Shown: piece after piece, positions 21,121 to 32,809 of the stretch
How positions within the stretch are numbered: the stretch's first letter is position 1
Layout of the letters: every line of letters starts with the position of its first letter
NCBI RefSeq assembly: GCF_003255815.1
Contig: NC_037668.1
Location: forward strand, 86,039,783-86,103,782
Direction of reading: 5' to 3'
Origin: Theropithecus gelada
Lineage: Eukaryota; Chordata; Mammalia; Primates; Cercopithecidae
DNA: 64,000 nt
Position numbers and translations under genes: made by a program
Notes under the pieces: model-generated
Told to the model about the DNA's origin: nothing
The model's database searches: none
What the model saw: the letters and a program-made list of their open reading frames with translations, nothing else

Positions 21121-21279
21121 AAGTGCCAGATAGGTGTGACTCAGAATACTGTGCTAATGCTTATATGCTTGCTCTTTAATGTGAAGCAGAAAATAGGGGG
21201 CATTTTCTTAATCACCTCTCTCTTTTTCTCCCCAATCTCCTAATGTAAATTAAATGTATTGACATGTAGAGAGAAGGAG

Positions 21280-21480
21280 GAGAAAGGAAATAACATTTAT
21301 TGAGCATTGATTATGCTGATAGCTCACATAATTTCAATCTCCATCACAACTTGATAAGTAGGTATCATTATCCCCAATTGATAGTAAGGGAATTCTAGAA
21401 GCATGTGATTTATGCAGTCTCCCAGATGGTAAGTGAAGTAGCAGGGCTAGGATTTGAACCCAGGTCTGCTTGATCCCCAG
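21280..21480 (-). repeat. MIR fragment
   Basis: 'taacatttattgagcattga', 'ggtatcattatccccaattg' and 'gatttgaacccaggtctgct' form a nearly full antisense MIR. Confidence 0.85.
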
Positions 21481-21599
21481 GGACCTCCAATCACCATATG
21501 GAGCCCCTTTGGAGCGCTGTCTACAATAAGATGCCTGAGGAACCTGCCTGCAGTGCGAGGAGCTGGTGAGGAGTGCTGCTGTTACCAGGGTCTGCCCTT

Positions 21600-21800
21600 A
21601 CCCAGGTCTTTTCATTCTCTCTCTCATTCTCACGATAATCTCCAATACAAAGTATTTACATCCCCTGTAACTGTATAAGGAAATAGTTTCAGAACCTGAG
21701 TAAACTGTGTCAAGGTTACCTGGCTAGCAAGGCAGGTGGGAAAGCAAAGGATTCAAACCTGGAGTCCAGAAGGTCTGACTCCAAAATCTGATTTTCCCTT
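21600..21800 (-). repeat. MIR fragment
   Basis: 'gtcaaggttacctggctagc' and 'ggattcaaacctggagtcca' are antisense MIR. Confidence 0.7.
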
Positions 21801-21804
21801 CAAG

Positions 21805-22265
21805 CTACTCTGAGCCACAGACCGTAAGAATTTGAAATCAAAAAAGAAATCTCCATTCCAGCTCTTAGAACACATGACAGTTTCTCACCCCAGATTGTTC
21901 TCAGCTCAGTATGAAAACATATAACAGAGTATGAATGCCTGAGTGAAAGAAAGACCTAAACTTAAATTATTCCAGAACGGCAAGCTATTGTCAGTGATTG
22001 ACAACCAGTCTCGACTCTCACCAGTGACAGCCGCACACAAAGTCAGCCTTCAAAAAGAGCTCAGTTCTCTTCAATTAGCAGAGCTGAAATGAAACCACTT
22101 AGGAAATTATACTATTGGGTGACTGGTGGGTTTCAAACATAATGAGAAAAATAAAGGCTAGGCCCGATGTTTACTATCAGCTGAGCTAGAGACGTCAGAT
22201 ATACCAGGACTTGAGACCACACGTTCTTTTCCTAACTCATGCTTGTCTGCTTCCCTGCCACTGAT
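21805..22265. other. Unique-looking non-coding sequence
   Basis: No gene or clear repeat is recognised. Confidence 0.5.
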
Positions 22266-22269
22266 CCAA

Positions 22270-22880
22270 TCCTGAATTCATTCATTCTTTCATTCATTTA
22301 ACAAATATCTATTGACTATTGACTGCCAAGGATTGGAGCTACAACAGGGAGAAAAACAGGTGTGATCTTACCTTCTGGCACTCCCAGACAAGTAAACAGG
22401 CACTGGCATACCTTGAGTAGGTGACATCAGGGGAAAAATGCAGGATGCTCAGAGGCAGAGCAGGAGAGCCCTGCAAAAACGACATTTCACACTGAATGGA
22501 AAACAGCCATATGGGGCAGAAATGCCTGCCCAGCAGGCAATGTGCTCAGCCATCAGGAGAAGGACAAGGGTGGACAAGGCAGGGGGCCAAGAGCGTGGAA
22601 GGAGTGGGCCCTCCTCCTGCTTGGCCCACCTGTATATTCCCCTAGGAGTGCTAGAATCACAGCTCTGGAAAGCTGGAAGGGCTCTGAGTCACTCACTACC
22701 ATTCACTCAACAAACCCTGTCCCAGGATGTCAAAGGCTCAGAAGTGAACGAGAGCAGGGCACACATAGGAACTGCCAGTGCTTCCCTAGGATCAGACTGC
22801 CTGGGCCAGATCATGAAGGGATAATGCTTCATATTGAGGCAATGGAGAGCCATTGAAGGCTTGAGCTGGAGGAAGTGACA
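22270..22880 (-). repeat. L2 fragments around a unique-looking segment
   Basis: 'cattcatttaacaaatatct' near 22295 and 'caatggagagccattgaagg' near 22845 are the two ends of an antisense L2 body. The middle (about 22420-22800) has a 128-codon open frame with no domain, which I take as chance. Confidence 0.65.
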
Positions 22881-23039
22881 CCCAGAGCCTACAACCTTTA
22901 TGTAGCCTCGTATATGTGGATTCCTAGATTCTGTAGTTACAAGGTCTGGAGGAACTGGATAAGAGAAAACAGAGAAAGACAGGTATTTATCTGGTTGAGG
23001 GAAAAGTACAGTATAGACTTGCTTCTCAGATATGAATAA

Positions 23040-23185
23040 CAGTGAACTGGGAAGAAAATAAAGATTAGAATCTATTCCTGGCCTTGTCTCTAATTAGTGG
23101 AATACTGGACAAGTTAATCCACCCCCTTGCCACACATCCTGCCTCAGTATCTTCATCTGTGTGATGGGAGTAGAGTTAGGTAGCT
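23040..23185 (+). repeat. MIR-like fragment
   Basis: 'aatctattcctggccttgtc', 'tactggacaagttaatccac' and 'agtatcttcatctgtgtgat' fit a diverged plus-strand MIR. Confidence 0.65.
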
Positions 23186-23194
23186 CATTAGAAA

Positions 23195-23405
23195 TGGTAA
23201 CTACTAACATTTAATGAAATATTACTCTGAGCTCTGAGCCAAGCGCTTATCTCCTTTAATGCCCATAGGCATCCTGTGAAGTAAGTCTGATTATTTTCAT
23301 CCCCATTTTATAGCAACGGAAACTGAAATTTGAAGATGTTAAGTAGCTTGTTGAAGGTCAGATATTTAGTAAGAGGTGGAACTGGGATCTGAATGCAGCA
23401 CTTGA
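23195..23405 (-). repeat. MIR fragment
   Basis: 'actaacatttaatgaaatat', 'atccccattttatagcaacg' and 'gatctgaatgcagcacttga' are antisense MIR. Confidence 0.8.
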
Positions 23406-23409
23406 ATGC

Positions 23410-24635
23410 TGAACCATGAAAACAACCTATTTCGAGGCCCTTATATATTTATTTTACAAGAATTTTCTAAACCCCTGGGCTATGAGGGTAAAAAGACAAG
23501 GAAACAAAGTTCTACCAATGTGAGAGCCAGATACATATTCTCTTTTAGATTGGGAGCCCTGAACCCTAGTTCTGCTTATAATGTAAAGAGTGTGTGTGGG
23601 TGTATATACAGGGAGGGGTGAAGGAAGCAATTATGGCAAAATGATCTCTCTGGGTTTCTCTCTCTTGCACTTTGAAATCATCCTGTATCAACAGGGTATC
23701 ACAAGAGACCCAGGACTAAGATGACCCACATCTGGCACAGACATAACAATAGCATCATCCTCTGTGAACCAAACTGCAAAGTCCACCAGGTACCCAAATA
23801 AAGGGCTAATTGAGCAGCTTGGCCCTTATACAGGAGATCCAGTGTCTGCAGTCTGGAGAGAAGCCATCTCTTTGGCCCTTAGACCAGGCCACTGACAACT
23901 GAGAGAGAAAGAGGTCTTCTTTTTAGAGGCTGTAAGATCAGGTCAGACCTGGGGCCAAAATAAGGGAAAGCTGCTACAGGAGGCACGCTTCCATAAGCCA
24001 CCTCGGCCCATGTGCAGCAATACACTTTCCAATTAGAGCTAATTGGCCACCTGTCAGTCAGGGGCAGTAGAAAGACGAGAGCAAGGCTGCAAGGATCCTG
24101 GGCCTACCCCTTGGCCCGCAGCCCTGCCCTCCTCCCCCCTCCCGTTTCCCCCACCTTGTGCTGCTCTGACTAATGAGCCAAGGCCAAGGAGGGAGGGAAC
24201 AACCTGCAGAGAAATGTATTCTCCCTTCTTCCAATAAACTTTCAAAAAGGTTTCTGAGATCCACGGTCGGATTCTCCCATGCATACAGCCCCAGGTGCTG
24301 AGGGACATAGGCACACAGTAACAGCTCATTTAGCAGGGAACAAATGGTCTCCTTTCAGGCCAACCAATAAAATATTATGCATGCAGTCAGGCTCTAGGAC
24401 CCAAGACGAGTGTCGATGGGAAAGACACGTGGGGGATACAGCACCCACTTACTTAAGATACTCTGTGACTGCTTCAGGGCAAAAAGACAAAAACAAAACC
24501 AAAAACAAAAACTGAAAGGCAGTGTTTCCTTCAAACAACCCAGAAGGCCAAATGCAAAAGTGCTCATTGGAATAACATATTGAAATCAAGGTGATTATTT
24601 ACAGAAATAAGAGATTATCTGTGTGCGTAAATAGT
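23410..24635. other. Unique-looking non-coding sequence, candidate regulatory motif inside
   Basis: No coding gene or clear repeat is seen. The block contains the homeodomain/E-box motif cluster annotated at 24030-24053. Confidence 0.5.
24030..24053. promoter_or_regulatory. Candidate homeodomain palindrome plus E-box
   Basis: CAATTAG (24030-24036) and its reverse complement CTAATTG (24039-24045) are separated by two bases, followed by CACCTG (24048-24053). Paired TAAT sites are bound by homeodomain dimers; CACCTG is the core bound by ZEB/SNAI and class I bHLH factors. The function is inferred from motif arrangement alone. Confidence 0.35.
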
Positions 24636-24639
24636 CCTT

Positions 24640-25030
24640 TGTTACTCATAATTCATTTTCACATGCATGGTCTCTTTGAAGCTTCACAACAACTTGATGC
24701 AGCAGGAAAAGCAAGAGGCAGTGTCCCAGTTCTATAGAGAAGGGCCCTGGGAGGCTGAAGCTCAAACCGAACACCACACAGGCCAAATGTCAATGCTGTA
24801 GTTCAAACCAAGCTCCTAATGCCAAATCCGCTAGGCTTTTCACATTAACACAGCAAATCCAAACTTTATGTTGCTTTTGCAGTTTTTTGAATCATAATAT
24901 ATTGGGGCTGAAAGATTCTTGATAACTGCTGGAAACCAAAACCCAGAGAAGTTAAACAACATGCTCAAGATCATACATCAGATTGGGACTAGGTCCTTGG
25001 TCCTGATACTCCCTCTTCCCACTATACTTT
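24640..25030 (-). repeat. Two MIR fragments
   Basis: A diverged antisense MIR at about 24640-24835 ('gtcccagttctatagagaag', 'gtagttcaaaccaagctcct') is followed by a second at 24890-25030 ('acccagagaagttaaacaac', 'atgctcaagatcatac'). Confidence 0.65.
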
Positions 25031-25512
25031 AATATGGACCCCAATAACAATAAATATTTCTACAAAATCAGAATAAAAAATGCTTATGCTGTTCCCGTAG
25101 ATGCCAGCTATTCCCACGTTGCCTTTAACACAAGCTTTTCCTTCTAATAAAGCAGTAATGTTAATGCAGGAGGAGAAACAGGCACAGAAGGAGAGAATCG
25201 GTAGAGTTCCTTGCACACAGTAGGGGTTCAATAAATGTTAGCTGAATTGAATGTAGTGAAATAAGTATGGACCCACAGGGAAAAGAGAGGAAAAAGAAGG
25301 TATTTTGCACGTACATAGATGAAAATGCACGTACTCTATGTAAGACACTATACTGGGAGGTTGGCACGAAGAAGACATTTGCCATATTCCAAGCTGGTTT
25401 TCAACATCAACTTGAAGCTCCTACTGTGTTAACATTGCACAGGCACAGAGAGAACACAGCAGGATGTGTGCTTCCAGGCAATCCCTTGGCAAACGTTTGA
25501 CCTTCACTGAAG

Positions 25513-25580
25513 TTTTGACACTGTTTTCAGTATCACCTCGGGGTCATTTTGACACAGTTTTCAGTATCACCTCGGTGTCA
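25513..25580. repeat. 34-bp tandem duplication
   Basis: Units at 25513-25546 and 25547-25580 both read TTTTGACAC(T/A)GTTTTCAG and continue to TATCACCTCGG(G/T)GTCA. Only two differences are seen, so the duplication is recent compared with the surrounding old repeats. Confidence 0.92.
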
Positions 25581-25904
25581 TTTTTTCTTTTTCTTTTTTT
25601 AAGTGAAAAAAAAAAATTCTAAAGGAAAGAAAAAAGTATGTAAAGGAGGCAGAATTGTTTGTAAAATCCTGGTGACAGTACCATTACTGAAACCCGGTGT
25701 CAACAGGCATTCTCTCACACTGTCACTGAAATGCTCCATCACAGATTTTGCCTGATAGTGACTTCTGTACATTTCTGTCTATTTTCATTCCTCTTCTGCA
25801 GCCACTGGTGGCTTCAGCATATTTTGGGGTGGTTCTATTGCAAACAGAAATGTCGTAGATGACCACTTCACATGTTAGTCCAGAAAGTAGACTGGTGATC
25901 ATTA

Positions 25905-26115
25905 CCATATATTGAGCACGTGAAGTAATCGTGATAATTTTATCATAATCAAAATAATAGCCAACTCTTGTTGTTTACTATGTGTTCGTTGGCAAGCACT
26001 TCACATGCATTATTTCATTATATTTAGCCTTCACAGAACTATTATGTTTAACTTCTCTGAAGCTATACAACTATGTGGTGGCAAAGTCAAGTTCTAACTT
26101 CAAAGTCCATGTCCT
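25905..26115 (-). repeat. MIR fragment
   Basis: 'agccaactcttgttgtttac', 'cacttcacatgcattatttc' and 'gtggtggcaaagtcaagttc' are antisense MIR. Confidence 0.7.
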
Positions 26116-26139
26116 TGGGCGGTACCCTGTAATTCATTA

Positions 26140-26510
26140 TTTTATTCATTTGCACCAACAGTAAGTACCTGGAATTGTGCTAGCTATTGGGATACAAAGA
26201 TATAAACTATGCTCTCAGGAAGCTCACAGTTACACAAGCAGTAGGATAAACCAAGGGTCTCAACGTTACATGCTAAGTTAACAGAAGTGGTTGCTGGGTG
26301 CTTTAGCTACATCCAGGGAAGTCACCTCACCCAGTCTAGGAAGTAACAAAGAATGCTTCCCAGAGGAAACAATGTTTCCATCATGAATGGTAAATGTATC
26401 AAATGACACAAGGCACAAAGGGCATTTTGCTCATAGTTGGGGGATAAGGGACAGCAGGTACAGAGAGTAGCGACATGGGACAGCAAGGGCATATTCAAGT
26501 GACTTCCAGG
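26140..26510 (-). repeat. L2 fragment
   Basis: 'ttttattcatttgcaccaac', 'ctattgggatacaaagatat' and 'gcttcccagaggaaacaatg' are antisense L2. It ends at or near the T-run at 26514. Confidence 0.75.
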
Positions 26511-26513
26511 TAA

Positions 26514-27571
26514 TTTTTTTTTAATCTAAAATGAGATTTATTGCATTCATGCTGTTTGAAGTCCATGCAAAGGAGACTAGCACAGTTTTTAATGCATTTA
26601 AAAAATAAAGGGGAGGAGGGCAGCAAACGCACAAAGTCCTAGTCTCCTGGGTCCCTGGGAGAAAAGAGTGTGGCAATGAACTCACCCACTCTCCATGCAG
26701 AATAAATCTGTCTCTTAAATGCAAGGAAAGTTTCCATGCCTCTGGATGCAAATACACAGAACTCTGGGGTAAGAGCAAGGGATGGGGAGAGGACCACGAG
26801 TGAAAAAGCAGCTACACGCATTCACCTAATTCCATCTGAGGGCAGAACAACGTGGCAAGTCTTGGGGGTAGCAACTGTTCCAAGAGTCAAGAAATACCAT
26901 ACACCCCTGGGGAGATTTGCTCCTAAAAAGAAGTGGCGGTAACAAACAAACAAACAAACAAAAAAAGAAAAACAAAAGAAGAAATATTTCTACAACCACA
27001 CTCTTCAAGACAACGCCATAAATATGCTATTTAATATTTTAACTTCATAGCATTGGACACACAGCTCAACATATTGAAATATTGATTCCTTGGAGGAAAA
27101 AAAAAGGAAAAAAAAAAGAAACAAAAAATACTGCATCTTTCTGCCGAAGAATCTCGGCCTCCAGGCATGAGGTGTAGTGCACCAGTGTCCTAGATGGAGC
27201 CCAGAGGAGAGGACCAGATAGTAAACAGAAAGAATACTAGAAAGGAATGAGAGGGAAAAAATTGGGTAGGAGCCAAAGAGGGGCTTTTCTGCCATGTTAA
27301 GAAGTGTGGGATATCCTGTTTGCCATTGTGGCCCCTGACGGTTTTTAAATAAATGTGTGATGTTCGATGGGAGCTTAACAGCCTACTTCGGCTCCAGTGC
27401 CCAGAGAGGAAAAGCAGGGCAGAGGTACTTGTAGCCTCTCTCTTCAAAGAAATGGGATTTGTTTATCTTTTAGGTGAAATCAGGAAGAGAGCAAATTTGT
27501 ATGGCTATAGCAGACATGACATAGGGTCTCTCAGCATCATTCTAGCCCCATTTTTGTGCTTTCTTATATTT
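26514..27571 (-). other. Candidate minus-strand mRNA 3' end (terminal exon or retrocopied 3' UTR)
   Basis: Read on the minus strand, this block ends with AATAAA (plus 26537-26542), then 14-15 bases, then a run of nine A (plus 26514-26522). That is the exact geometry of a cleaved and polyadenylated mRNA. Upstream are T-rich and ATTTA-type stretches like a 3' UTR, and a plausible 3' splice site (pyrimidine tract, then GCAG) whose exon would begin at 27571. No protein frame is convincing. It could be the last exon of a minus-strand transcript starting at the CpG island near 39 kb, or a retrocopied UTR. I found no target-site duplication, which slightly favours the former. Confidence 0.35.
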
Positions 27572-27574
27572 CTG

Positions 27575-28380
27575 CATGGGAAACAGAAGTGACTACATAA
27601 AATTCGGGGGACACTAAACAGATATACTTACATGAGGCTTAGAAGGGCATGTTAAAAGATAGAAGGTATATACTATATGCATAGAGAGTAACTTCTGGGG
27701 CAGTTCAGATAAAAATCCTTCCAGCTGTCCCTAGTAACAATGTTGTGTCCACTCCAGCAATCCCATGATATGACTGGCCATCTGTCCTGACATTCAAGCT
27801 TGGCTTCCAGGACCCTCATGGAATGCTGTAGGCTACCCAACACCCCTTAATAAATCCCTTTCAGCTTAAATAATGTCATCTGCAACTAAGAACCTAGTTG
27901 ACACGATACAACAGCTCCTTTTCTTCTGTCATTCAAAGCTTCTAACCTTAGAAGATCTTCCTTCACTGCTTTCCTGGAGCTATCCAGCTCAGACCAACCT
28001 AGGAAGCCTGCAATAGCTGCACAACCTAAATTCTCCAATCAAATTTTAACAGAAATAAGATACACATTTTCATGTTTATCAAACTCCAATATTTACCTCC
28101 TATTTGGTTTTTAACTTGGAGGAAAAAAGGGTATGTTTAAATTTCATCCCTTGAAATCCTGCTTCCTAAAAAGAATAAGATCACACTGTGCTCTGGAAAC
28201 AGAGAACAAGTCAGAATCAGCTATTTGGCTACAGCAAACCCAATTCCAGAGCCTGTCTGGAGTAAGGAAAAGGATGCTTTCGTGTTAATTAGAAAGTCAA
28301 TGGGAGAACATGGAGTGCAGAAACTTCAGCTAGGAGATGCAATCTGTTGATTACCAGGGGACCCTTTTTGCAAGAGGTCA
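27575..28380. other. Unique-looking non-coding sequence
   Basis: No gene or clear repeat is recognised. Confidence 0.5.
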
Positions 28381-28385
28381 TAATC

Positions 28386-28506
28386 TCAAACCTTCAGCTC
28401 ACTTATATTATTTGCAGGGGGTTGATTTTCCCCCTTGACTCTCACAGAGTTGTCCAAATACACCTGTTTCCAAAGCATGTGGTCTCCACACCTGAACCTC
28501 TCAGAG
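28386..28506 (-). other. Weak candidate exon
   Basis: On the minus strand a pyrimidine tract and CAG (plus 28507-28509) precede an open segment of about 39 codons ending at a TGA (plus 28386-28388). The encoded stretch has mixed charge and no recognisable domain. It lies between the CpG island and the minus-strand 3' end candidate, which is the only contextual support. Confidence 0.15.
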
Positions 28507-28739
28507 CTGAAAATGAGGAATAAATAAGAAATAAAAATAACCAACTCTGAGTGGAGCAATAAAGGACTAGGTGGCACATGAACTAAGTTACAGAAAAATC
28601 AGCCAAGAAGCCCAAAGGTTTCCAGTCCCGGAGCCTCAGGTCATTATCAAACTAAATTCTCTTCCCTACATTTCCCCATCATTAAAACAAGAAGAGAAAC
28701 ATTAAATACATAGTTGTCTTTGCTGAGTAACTATTTTGC

Positions 28740-29330
28740 ACTCCACACAACAGTGGGGGGGGGCGGGGGCGGTACAAAAGATGTAGGCGACTGCTGCCTT
28801 GTACTCCAGCTTACAAGCAAACCCAGGGAACACCAGAATGATGAGAGTAGGTGTGGCTGGTACTGCCATACTGTCCACCAATACCCATTCTTCCCACATT
28901 CCAAAAATAGAACCTCAATTCTGGCACATGGCCATGCAGAATAAATACAATATTCCTTAGTCTCCCTTCTGTTAGAAGTGGCCAGTTGACTGGATTCTGG
29001 CCTATAAGGATATAAAATAAAATTATGGGTGCAACTTCTGATCATACCCTTAAAAGAAATGGGCAGGCCTTTGCCTGACTTCTTTTCTTCCTTTCTGCCA
29101 TCCAGTTAGAATAAGGATATGGTGACACACCATCATGGATCATGAAGATAGAAAGCAACGTCCTAGGAATGAAGGAGCAAGAAGTTGGAAGAAATTTAGA
29201 CCTTACACAACTTCACAGCTTAGAGCTTCTTCCCTAAACACTCAGACTTTTATGAGACTGAGAAATGTATTTGTACCACTGTAAATGAACTCTTAAGCCA
29301 CTTTATTTAAAATCTTGGTTACATGTAGTT
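28740..29330. repeat. Diverged dispersed repeat, family not assigned
   Basis: The block resembles old LTR-type repeats that end '..aagccact..attt..ggtta': see 'taagccactttatttaaaat' at 29294. It starts near a G-rich run. I cannot name the family. Confidence 0.35.
28754..28772 (+). other. G-rich run, possible G-quadruplex
   Basis: A run of nine G, one C, five G, one C and two G. The long run could supply two G-tracts. It is very unstable in length and prone to sequencing error. Confidence 0.45.
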
Positions 29331-29339
29331 AATTAATTA

Positions 29340-30470
29340 GGACCTATATCCTAATTAATTGAGATGGCATGCAACCACTTCACTTATCCAGCAACCTCAC
29401 TTTCCCAGAATATAGTTGTAAACAAAGGAAGAAAACTAAAGAGACCCCTAAGCAACCAAAGCTATATTTTCACTGGAAGCTGATGCACTTTATTCATAGG
29501 AATGGCACCCAGGCCAAGACTTGGTGGTTGCTGACTCTTATCATATCCACATTTCCAATAAACATGGTTCCTGGTATATTAGTCCACAGGCAATACAAAG
29601 ATGAATAGAAAGAGAAGAGGACCACTTTTCTTTTCCTTTGCTGTTCGAGAGTTTGACAACATACAGGATAAGTTTTAAAGACAGATAAACTGATATTACC
29701 AAGACATGATAGCACAATCTGACAGTGAGGAGAGATGACAAAAGTATAAAAAATAGATATGAGAATTTTAAATCCACACATAAATATATGAGAATTTAAA
29801 ATCCATATATCCATATGTCTGGAGCTACTCATACATATAGGGGCAAATAATATCACGTATCTAAATAGTCCTTAAGAGTATTCTTGATATAGCTCAGCAC
29901 GATAATTGATGTTTACAGTATTTTGAGTGATACTCTTAAAAAACAGAAAAGTATGTAATTCACTTATTATTATTATTTCAGAACATTAGTCGTCTTGAAA
30001 CTTTGCTTATTTGAAACCTTTTAGTCCATGTGATGCCACATACATAAATTATTTCCTACAATACATTGTTAAATGAAATACATTTGGATATCACACACAA
30101 ATCATTTCCTACAATCCATTGTTAAATGAAATACATTTGGATGGTCAGGGTTAGCACCATTTATTCTGTACCTAACCCCCTTTGAGCCTTGCCCTAGATA
30201 TGATGTCCTGGAGATGAATCACACACATCACTACCGTCAAGTAACTCCTGGTCTACTTTGAACACACATAAATAAAGAGATCATTATAACACTAGACCAA
30301 ACGTCTAGGGAAGGAAAATCATACACAATGTAGATGAAAGAAAAAAAATGACTATAATCTAAAAGAAGCCTGAATAAAATGATAAGATAAAGAATCATCT
30401 AAAACAAAAATAGGCAAAATGATTAATTATCTGTCCAGTTAAAAGCAAATTCAAATCTTTTCATGGCAAA
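29340..30470. other. AT-rich non-coding sequence
   Basis: No gene is recognised. It includes the 53-bp-period duplication at 30046-30142 and short TTATTATTATT runs. Confidence 0.5.
30046..30142. repeat. Tandem duplication, period 53
   Basis: Copies at 30046-30089 and 30099-30142 share AAAT(T/C)ATTTCCTACAAT(A/C)C and the rest of a 44-bp core, with just two differences. The linker between them is TATCACACAC-like. Confidence 0.92.
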
Positions 30471-31400
30471 TGTGAAAAGATGCTCCTTCTTGGCAGACAT
30501 CAGGAAAATACAAAGTAAAATAGCGATGAGATATAATTTCTTACCTATCAAATCAGCAAAAGTAAGAGAATGATAATACATGTTGCTGGCAAGGATATGG
30601 GGAAGATGTTACTACATATACACTAATGGGAATGTGAATTATTACATTCTCTTTAGAAAACAATATGGCATCATCTATTAAAACACTGAAAAGTGCATAC
30701 ACTCGAACTCAGAAATATTACTTTTGGGAATCTACCCATAAAAGTTAAATCATCCATTAAAAATGATAAATGTTCAAGGATGCTTATTTCAGTATCATTT
30801 ATAAAAATTAGTGAACAAAAATCAATGCCTATCAGTAGGAAAATGATGGAAAAATCCATGGTACACTCGTTCCATCAAAAACTATACAAACATTGAAAAT
30901 CATAACATATCTATACCCTGTGACTCAAGGAGAGCTGGATGACAGGGAGAATAGTTTTCCGCAGTGCTTTAAGTGACAAATGCAAAAAATGTATATATGA
31001 TATCATATTTAAACCAATGACAAAAATTCTTGCCTATGTATGTGTGTGTGTGAATGTACATATTTGCAAATGATTATAGGAAATTAGAAAATACAGAAGG
31101 CATCTGGATTATTAGACCAGTTTGTAAACAAGCAAAAAAGCTGTATTAAAAAGTAGATATCCAGGATAAAAAGTAAACCACCTATATAATAAAGCAGAAT
31201 ATGTATAATTATATCCCTAACAAGGCAGAGTATATAAAATCATATCCATCTACAGATGCTGGTAGTTATATATCTAAAGAGATAAGTGAAAGAATGGTCA
31301 CCAAATTTTAGATAACAACTAGAATTTAAAGTGGTTTTTACTAACCCTTATATCATTTTATACTTTTTCATTTTTTACAATTATTTTGTATTATTTATAC
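30470..31400 (+). mobile_element. Old L1 (L1M class) 3' part
   Basis: The 3' part of ORF2 and the 3' UTR are recognisable: 'agcgatgagatataatttct', 'cactaatgggaatgtgaatt', 'ggaatctacccataaaagtt' and 'ttatactttttcatttttta'. It is heavily diverged with many stops. L1M elements predate primates. Confidence 0.8.
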
Positions 31401-31439
31401 AATTTGGAAAAAGTTGATAAAGTGATAAAAACAACCAAT

Positions 31440-31610
31440 GTCAGTGCTGGTCACTATGAGTGAAGTCAACTAAGAAGAGTTCATATGGGACATAGTACCT
31501 GACCTCAGCTTTAAGAGACTATTGGATCTGGCGGAGAGTTGAAGACAGAGGAAGTGCCAGGCAGGAAAAACTGCATAAGTAAAGGCATGGAAGTAGAAAT
31601 GAACATGGGA
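31440..31610 (-). repeat. L2 fragment
   Basis: 'ggacatagtacctgacctca', 'gagagttgaagacagagg' and 'gtaaaggcatggaagtag' fit antisense L2. Confidence 0.6.
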
Positions 31611-31614
31611 AATT

Positions 31615-32805
31615 AACCCTGAGACAGTTCACCCTCATATGGAGAAGCAGAAAAAGAAAAAAAAATAAGTAAATGGCTGATGTCGCGTGACCAGAATCAA
31701 ACCAAGCAGATAGGAAGTGGAAATGGTCACATTATGACGCACTAAAATGTGATTTTTAGAGTTAACCTTAACAAATGAAAACAGCTTGGTTTCTTCAAAT
31801 TCTACAAATTGACAAATATTTTGAGTTCCTAGGACTTTGTCCATGGTGACACCATGTGTTGCACTCAGATGTAAACTTCAGCTTGGTAACATTTTCATTT
31901 TAAACCCTCCTTCCTGTCACTTTCCAACTTGGCTGTAAATATTTGCTTGGAGAAAAAATGTCACCAAAGATCTAAGCTCAAGCTTCCAAAAAAGAAAAAA
32001 AGATGGTCATTTTGAAATAAGAGGCTGTATTCTGCATTTTAAGTAAACAAAAAGCCTCAACACCTATGGCTCAGAGCTCGTTTCAGAAAAAAAAAAAAAA
32101 AATGTTTTTGTTTATTAAAAGCCTATGAATACAAATGAATTCTTTATTTGGTATTCATTCTGATGTAAGTCCGCCTGCCCCTTTGAGATGGGAGCCATGT
32201 GTGCTTTGCTAAATAAATTGAGAGGTTGTCTGATTTCACTGTTTCTCTTGTCCTCTGCAATATGGCTGGGTTTTCTTTAGTCCCAAGTGAAGAACTATTA
32301 ATTATATAGGATTCTTGTACTATTGCCAACAAGGAAAGAGCCTAAATGTCACCAAGTAATGATCACCTCCTTGCCCAAACCAGCTAGTGTTACACAGTGG
32401 CCCAAGACAGTTTATTTCAATCTGAGAAACATTCTCTTCTATCTTTCACAAGGTGCCTTTCACTCTCAAAGTGCAGGTTCAAATCACAAGGATCACAACT
32501 TTACTATTCTGATCACCATATTACAAAACAAGGCAGGTAATATTATCTCATTTCCAGGGAATTGAAAAAGATACCCAGAACCATCAGGTAGCCCTTCTGA
32601 TGCCTGATAGTGGAATGGAAGAAAAATTCAGGCCCCTGAAAGGCAAACACTATGTCTTTTTAGACAATTATCCTTCTGTGCATAGGACTGACCATGAAAA
32701 AAAGAAAACACACAAGAAAAATTTCATCATTTCATGCTTTGCTGAATTTTAAGAGCAGCAACAAGGATCAGTGAAAAAAAGAGTCTGAAGAAAGAAAATG
32801 AGAAC
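31615..32805. other. AT-rich non-coding sequence
   Basis: No gene or clear repeat is seen. A poly-A run lies at 32087-32101. Confidence 0.5.
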
Positions 32806-32809
32806 AGAT

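Noticed and set aside
22438..22824. 128-codon plus-strand frame between L2 pieces
   Set aside because: A second frame overlaps it with equal length and neither shows a domain; likely L2-associated chance.
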